Origin: Acidobacteriota bacterium
GTDB lineage: Bacteria; Acidobacteriota; Blastocatellia; Pyrinomonadales; Pyrinomonadaceae
Length of the DNA stretch: 9,095 bases
Direction of reading: 5' to 3'
NCBI GenBank assembly: GCA_024640445.1
Contig: JAHEEZ010000141.1
Location: 1-9,095, forward strand
Part shown: positions 6,442-9,095 of the stretch, in pieces
Position numbering within the stretch: position 1 is the stretch's first letter
Layout of the letters: each line of letters begins with the position of its first letter
Notes under the pieces: model-generated
The model's input: only the letters and a program-made list of their open reading frames with translations
Told to the model about the DNA's origin: nothing
The model's database searches: none
Made by a program: the position numbers and the translations under genes

Positions 6442-7137
6442 TTAGAATAACCCGAACCAACGCTTTCCGGCAGGCCTGATCCTGGGAAACGACGCCGTAT
6501 CCAGCGTCCGTCCGGGTGTTTCCGGAGTCAGCCCGTAGTTTTGAGCCAGCCTTTTCCTGATCCCGCTTGTGCTGACCGAAAGCTCGCCCTGCCTTACTTC
6601 AAGAAGTCCCAGGCCGATCCCTTCTTCAGCATACTCTCCGCCGCGAAGGCGAAGGTAGAATGCGGACGTCAAATGAGCCGAGAGCTCTCTCTGGAAAGCG
6701 GTTGGGTTGAAGATCTTTTCTTCAGCAGCAGACGAGAATGTCGCAAGCATCATCGCAAAATCCATAGCGTGCTTGCCTTCGTGCACAAATGTACCTTCGA
6801 TCCCTCTTTGCCCGCCCGTATCGATCGTTTCCCTCGCGATGTTCAAACGAACGTACGCGGCCGCGTCGAACATCGCCAAACCGCCGGAACCGACAGCCCT
6901 TCGGGCCCCCCACTGGTCGGCAAGCCGAACGCTCCCCGATCCGCCAACGTTTTTGGCGGTTCCCAGGTAAACGTTCAGATCTGACGACCTTATGAACCGG
7001 GACACACGTTTATGAAACCGGTCCCCGTGATGCTCTATGTCGTCAAGCGCCTGGTGTATTCGATTCCGGTCAGTCTCCGGAACACTCTCGTCGAAGATCA
7101 TGATCTCGGCAAATAGGTCTGAGCTAAGTCCCGACAT
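6442..7137 (-). CDS. Uncharacterised HEXXH-containing (metallopeptidase-like) protein
   Basis: This 231-residue protein is not a family I can name. It has no signal peptide or membrane helix. The central segment GTFVHEGKHAMDF contains HEGKH (119-123), a match to the zinc-binding HEXXH motif of metallopeptidases. The motif lies in a hydrophobic helix-like context, and a candidate third ligand, Glu151 in RELSAH, lies 28 residues further on, as in gluzincins. The general look (VHEG-H followed by a helix with an E-x-x-A/H pattern) resembles metallopeptidase-like domains found at the C-termini of Rhs/polymorphic toxins. Here, however, it stands alone without repeats or a visible immunity gene. The N-terminal half has a helical region (ETDRNRIHQALDDIEHH) and a glycine-rich GGSGSVRLADQWG stretch. 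It lies 52 bp after a secreted protein gene and 32 bp before recG. The ATG at 7137 is preceded by a weak GAAAG; Met13 is an alternative start. Substrate and role are unknown. Confidence 0.8.
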   Translation of the reverse strand: MSGLSSDLFAEIMIFDESVPETDRNRIHQALDDIEHHGDRFHKRVSRFIRSSDLNVYLGTAKNVGGSGSVRLADQWGARRAVGSGGLAMFDAAAYVRLNIARETIDTGGQRGIEGTFVHEGKHAMDFAMMLATFSSAAEEKIFNPTAFQRELSAHLTSAFYLRLRGGEYAEEGIGLGLLEVRQGELSVSTSGIRKRLAQNYGLTPETPGRTLDTASFPRIRPAGKRWFGLF

Positions 7138-7189
7138 TATAGCACTTTCGCCAAGGGACGAGATCGGTCCAGCCGAGTCCGGGCCGGCG

Positions 7190-8239
7190 TCATGGGCTCT
7201 TTACCGGCCTCCCGATAAACGCGACTGACGTCACCTTCTCAGAAGCTGGAACGACAACTACAGGATCCGCAAAAATGAAACGGCCCGAGGATGCTTGCAA
7301 GACATAAGTCTCCCCGAGTGCGATATCCACGAACCGGAATCTCCCGAAATGGTTCGTCAGAGCATACCTGGAAGGAAGCCCGTTCGATCCCGCAAGCGAG
7401 ATCCCGACAAAAGCGAGGGGCATCCCGAGGTCGTTCTTCGCCGTACCCTCGATCGATCCCGAGGCTGCGGTCGTACCCAAAAAGGTGGCAGTCACCGAGA
7501 CATTGTCGATGGCGATCTCATCCCTTGACCCGGTCCCGCTGAAATCGTCGCTTTCCCAACGAAGATAGAAGCTGCCTCCGTTCGGGCCGATCAGCGTATT
7601 GAGAATGACGGCAGTCCTGCTCGGCCCCGGTCCTCCGACCTTCTGGTAAGCGGGTGCGGCGTCGGCGAGTTCCGGGGTCGAGTGAGAGATCTTGGAAAGC
7701 GGGGTGAAGTTTAGATTGTCGCTCGAATAGGAGAAGTTCATGTAACTACTCCGATCTTCGTCGTTGCGTTCGTAGATGTCATACGAGATCTCGAGCTGCG
7801 TGATCGTGTCTGAGGCATCGCCGTTCACGATCCGGAGTGTGATCGATCCGGGCGTGAAATCGGTACCTCCCGCCTGGAACGCGAGAGACCGCCCACCGGA
7901 CGCCGGAAAATCGGCAAGCGAATAAAGTCCGCCGGTTGAGGTGCCGGTTCCCGCCCTCGTTCCGCGGGCGAGATCCCCGGACGTTGCGGTTCCCCCGAAA
8001 ATGAGGTCGCCGTCGCTAAAGCCAAGGATCTCCCAGGCGGCAGAATTGAGTTGGCCGGCAAGCGGAGCCGGCGAGAAGCCTGATCCGTCGAACGCCGATT
8101 CGTTCACGCCGGGCACAGTTGTTTCAAAGTCTATCAACGCTGAATTTGTCGTGGTCGTCAGCTGCACTTGCGATGGAACGGCAGCGGCGGATACAAGAAT
8201 GAGGGTGAAAGAAAGGAGAAATCTGAGAATACTGTTCAT
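7190..8239 (-). CDS. Secreted protein with beta-sandwich domain and C-terminal carboxypeptidase-regulatory-like (transthyretin-fold) domain
   Basis: The ATG at 8239 is chosen because GGAGG lies four bases upstream and because it starts a classic signal peptide, MNSILRFLLSFTLILVSAAA, probably cleaved near residues 20-24. The 349-residue precursor then has a Ser/Thr/Gly/Asp-rich region (about 35-245) that looks like a secreted beta-sandwich. It begins LIDFET, contains YDIYERNDEDRSSYMNFSYSSD, and ends with RDEIAIDNVSVTATF, an 'IDNVSV' closing strand common in jelly-roll adhesion or binding modules. Residues about 250-345 form a carboxypeptidase-regulatory-like domain: SGSIEGTAKNDLGMPLAFVGI, then TNHFGRFRFVDIALGETYVL. 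Such domains are abundant in Acidobacteriota surface and exported proteins. There is no LPXTG, PEP-CTERM or obvious type IX signal. The role is unknown; binding of carbohydrate or a surface ligand is a guess. The frame reaches a TTG at 8275, which I reject as a start. Confidence 0.85.
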   Translation of the reverse strand: MNSILRFLLSFTLILVSAAAVPSQVQLTTTTNSALIDFETTVPGVNESAFDGSGFSPAPLAGQLNSAAWEILGFSDGDLIFGGTATSGDLARGTRAGTGTSTGGLYSLADFPASGGRSLAFQAGGTDFTPGSITLRIVNGDASDTITQLEISYDIYERNDEDRSSYMNFSYSSDNLNFTPLSKISHSTPELADAAPAYQKVGGPGPSRTAVILNTLIGPNGGSFYLRWESDDFSGTGSRDEIAIDNVSVTATFLGTTAASGSIEGTAKNDLGMPLAFVGISLAGSNGLPSRYALTNHFGRFRFVDIALGETYVLQASSGRFIFADPVVVVPASEKVTSVAFIGRPVKSP

Positions 8240-8275
8240 TTGGCCTCCGGCAGATGTGAGAGATGCGGAGTCCAA

Positions 8276-8330
8276 TATCCCACGACGGGGGGTCGGGGGT
8301 CTTTAACACGTTCTGAATTAAGGAATATTT
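8276..8330 (-). promoter_or_regulatory. Upstream region of the secreted-protein gene
   Basis: The short stretch between the atp terminator and the secreted-protein gene must hold that unit's promoter. AT-rich sequence at 8310-8340 (minus strand TTTTTCTAAATATTCCTTAATTC) is the best place for one, but no -35/-10 pair at good spacing is clear. Between it and the gene the transcribed strand carries two C-runs (plus-strand GGGGGG at 8287-8292 and GGGGG at 8295-8299). Two runs are too few for an ordinary G-quadruplex. Confidence 0.25.
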
Positions 8331-8370
8331 AGAAAAATTAAGCGCCGGAGGGAATGTTTCCCGCCGGCGC
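8331..8370 (-). terminator. Rho-independent terminator of the ATP synthase operon
   Basis: GCGCCGG (8342-8348) pairs with CCGGCGC (8364-8370). After one mismatch, GGGAA (8350-8354) pairs with TTCCC (8358-8362) around a three-base TGT loop. On the minus strand the hairpin is followed at once by TTAATTTTTCT. It starts 25 bases after the atpC stop, the expected place for the end of the atp operon. The plus-strand side has only TTTT about six bases further on, so it is mainly a minus-strand terminator. Confidence 0.92.
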
Positions 8371-8395
8371 CATCAGTTTTCCAAGGGTCGAATGT

Positions 8396-8794
8396 TTACC
8401 TCGCGGATCCGAGTTCGATTCGTGCCTGAGCCTTTTCAAGCTTTTCGAGTTCGACCTCGAACTCCTCTTCCGAACCCTTCCATTCTCCAAGCACCTTCTG
8501 GGCTTCTTCCTGTTCCGCTTTTGCCGCCTGGACGTCGATCTGATCTTTCGACTCCGCGATGTCCGCAAGGATCGATACCTTGTTGTCGCTGATCTCGATG
8601 AATCCGCCGGACACCACCATGTTCTCCGTACTTCCTTTATGCGTATAGCTAAGAATGCCCGGTTTGAGGGTCGAAATCAGCGGAGCGTGATTGTGGAGGA
8701 TCCCGATCTCGCCTTTCGCGGTCGGAACCGTCACCATTTCTACCGCTTCGTCGATGACCTTTTTCTCAGGCGTGACTATTTCAAGATTGATCAT
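8396..8794 (-). CDS. atpC: ATP synthase F1 epsilon subunit AtpC
   Basis: The epsilon subunit is part of the central rotor stalk of F1Fo ATP synthase. It links gamma to the c-ring and can inhibit ATP hydrolysis through its C-terminal helices. The 132-residue protein has the family's length. The N-terminal beta-sandwich starts INLEIVTPEKKVID and contains GEIGILHNHAPLISTLKPG (about 28-46), the family signature, then VSGGFIEISDNKVSILAD. The C-terminal helical hairpin (about 84-130) is rich in Glu, Lys and Ala and complete. It follows atpD in the usual atpD-atpC order with a 55-bp gap, and a terminator lies 25 bases past its stop. A weak Shine-Dalgarno sequence (TAAGACA) precedes the ATG, and a strong hairpin sits 16 bases upstream. 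Confidence 0.97.
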   Translation of the reverse strand: MINLEIVTPEKKVIDEAVEMVTVPTAKGEIGILHNHAPLISTLKPGILSYTHKGSTENMVVSGGFIEISDNKVSILADIAESKDQIDVQAAKAEQEEAQKVLGEWKGSEEEFEVELEKLEKAQARIELGSAR

Positions 8795-8810
8795 TGTCTT
8801 AGATGAAATC

Positions 8811-8835
8811 GTCCCGGACCGGAAAGGCCCGGGAC
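8811..8835 (-). other. Stable hairpin in the atpD-atpC spacer
   Basis: GTCCCGG (8811-8817) pairs with CCGGGAC (8829-8835). An A/C mismatch and two further G-C pairs close a five-base loop (GGAAA on the plus strand). On the transcript it is followed by GATTTCAT, too few U residues for an efficient terminator, and then by the atpC start 16 bases away. It may stabilise or stall the mRNA, or set the atpC to atpD translation ratio; a weak attenuator is possible. Confidence 0.6.
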
Positions 8836-8849
8836 AAATGTATGGAATG

Positions 8850-9095
8850 TTACGCCGCGGCAGCCATCTTCTTGGCTTTCTCGCGCGCTTCCTCGATCGT
8901 TCCGACCATGTAGAAGGACTGCTCCGGCATGTCGTCGCACTTTCCGTCGATTATCTCGCGGAATCCGCGGATCGTGTCCTCGATCTTCACATAGCGTCCC
9001 TGAAGACCTGTGAACTGCTCGGCAACGTGGAACGGCTGCGAGAAGAATCTCTGAACCTTTCTCGCGCGCGAAACCGTCAGCTTATCGTCTTCACT
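8850..9095 (-). CDS. atpD: ATP synthase F1 beta subunit AtpD (C-terminal fragment, cut by window edge)
   Basis: The frame enters from the right edge and ends at a TAA (8850-8852), giving the last 81 residues. The sequence is a clear match to the C-terminal helical domain of the catalytic beta subunit: a RARKVQRFFSQPFHVAEQFTG segment, then GRYVKIEDTIRGFREIIDG, then the DDMPEQSFYMVGTIEEAREKA ending that is near-universal in AtpD. The beta subunit carries the nucleotide-binding catalytic sites of F1, but the Walker motifs lie outside the window. The protein finishes in KKMAAAA, a short Ala tail of no known meaning. It is upstream of atpC in the same operon. Confidence 0.97.
   Translation of the reverse strand, partial: SEDDKLTVSRARKVQRFFSQPFHVAEQFTGLQGRYVKIEDTIRGFREIIDGKCDDMPEQSFYMVGTIEEAREKAKKMAAAA

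Noticed and set aside
6410..6460. TTG start of recG at 6460, overlapping the HEXXH gene
   Set aside because: The extra 17 residues are not family-like, the codon is a rare start, and ATG 6409 gives a clean spacer and normal length.
8240..8275. TTG start of the secreted protein at 8275
   Set aside because: ATG 8239 has a GGAGG at suitable spacing and begins the signal peptide directly.
8287..8299. G-quadruplex from GGGGGGTCGGGGG
   Set aside because: Only two G-runs are present; four tracts with proper loops are needed.

Overview
The window looks like a bacterial chromosomal segment of moderately high GC content, with every supported gene on the minus strand. An origin in Acidobacteriota (Blastocatellia/Pyrinomonadaceae-like) is an inference. 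It rests mainly on a secreted protein whose C-terminal transthyretin-like 'TNxFGRFRF' domain resembles those abundant in that group, and on the overall style of the housekeeping proteins. No marker in the window settles the taxonomy. No mobile element, CRISPR array, complete tRNA or rRNA was seen.

In transcription order (right to left) the layout is as follows. (1) The 3' end of an ATP synthase operon: the C-terminus of atpD, a 55-bp spacer with a strong hairpin, then atpC, closed by a clear Rho-independent terminator at about 8331-8370. (2) A second unit: an exported beta-sandwich/transthyretin-like protein, a small HEXXH (metallopeptidase-like) protein of unknown role, and recG. It is closed by a bulged-hairpin terminator with a U-tract at about 3994-4031. 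(3) A third unit: a divergent RsmD-like methyltransferase with a basic N-terminal tail, a 355-bp non-coding gap, canonical rsmD, an EamA-family transporter, and aroC, which overlaps the transporter gene by 11 bp. A further minus-strand gene probably starts at position 80 and leaves the window. Its first 26 residues are reminiscent of tRNA(Ile)-lysidine synthase (TilS), but this is tentative.

The genes are mostly core functions: energy conservation (AtpD/AtpC), replication-fork rescue (RecG), 16S rRNA methylation (RsmD), chorismate synthesis (AroC) and export (EamA). Three things are less ordinary. One is the two adjacent, clearly different RsmD-fold methyltransferases. Another is a sequence in the rsmD leader that resembles the 5' half of a tRNA-Ser/tRNA-Sec, with a UCA anticodon loop but no 3' half. 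The third is the orphan HEXXH protein placed between a secreted protein and recG. I do not see convincing evidence of a wholly new multi-gene system; the RsmD pair and its spacer are the most interesting region.
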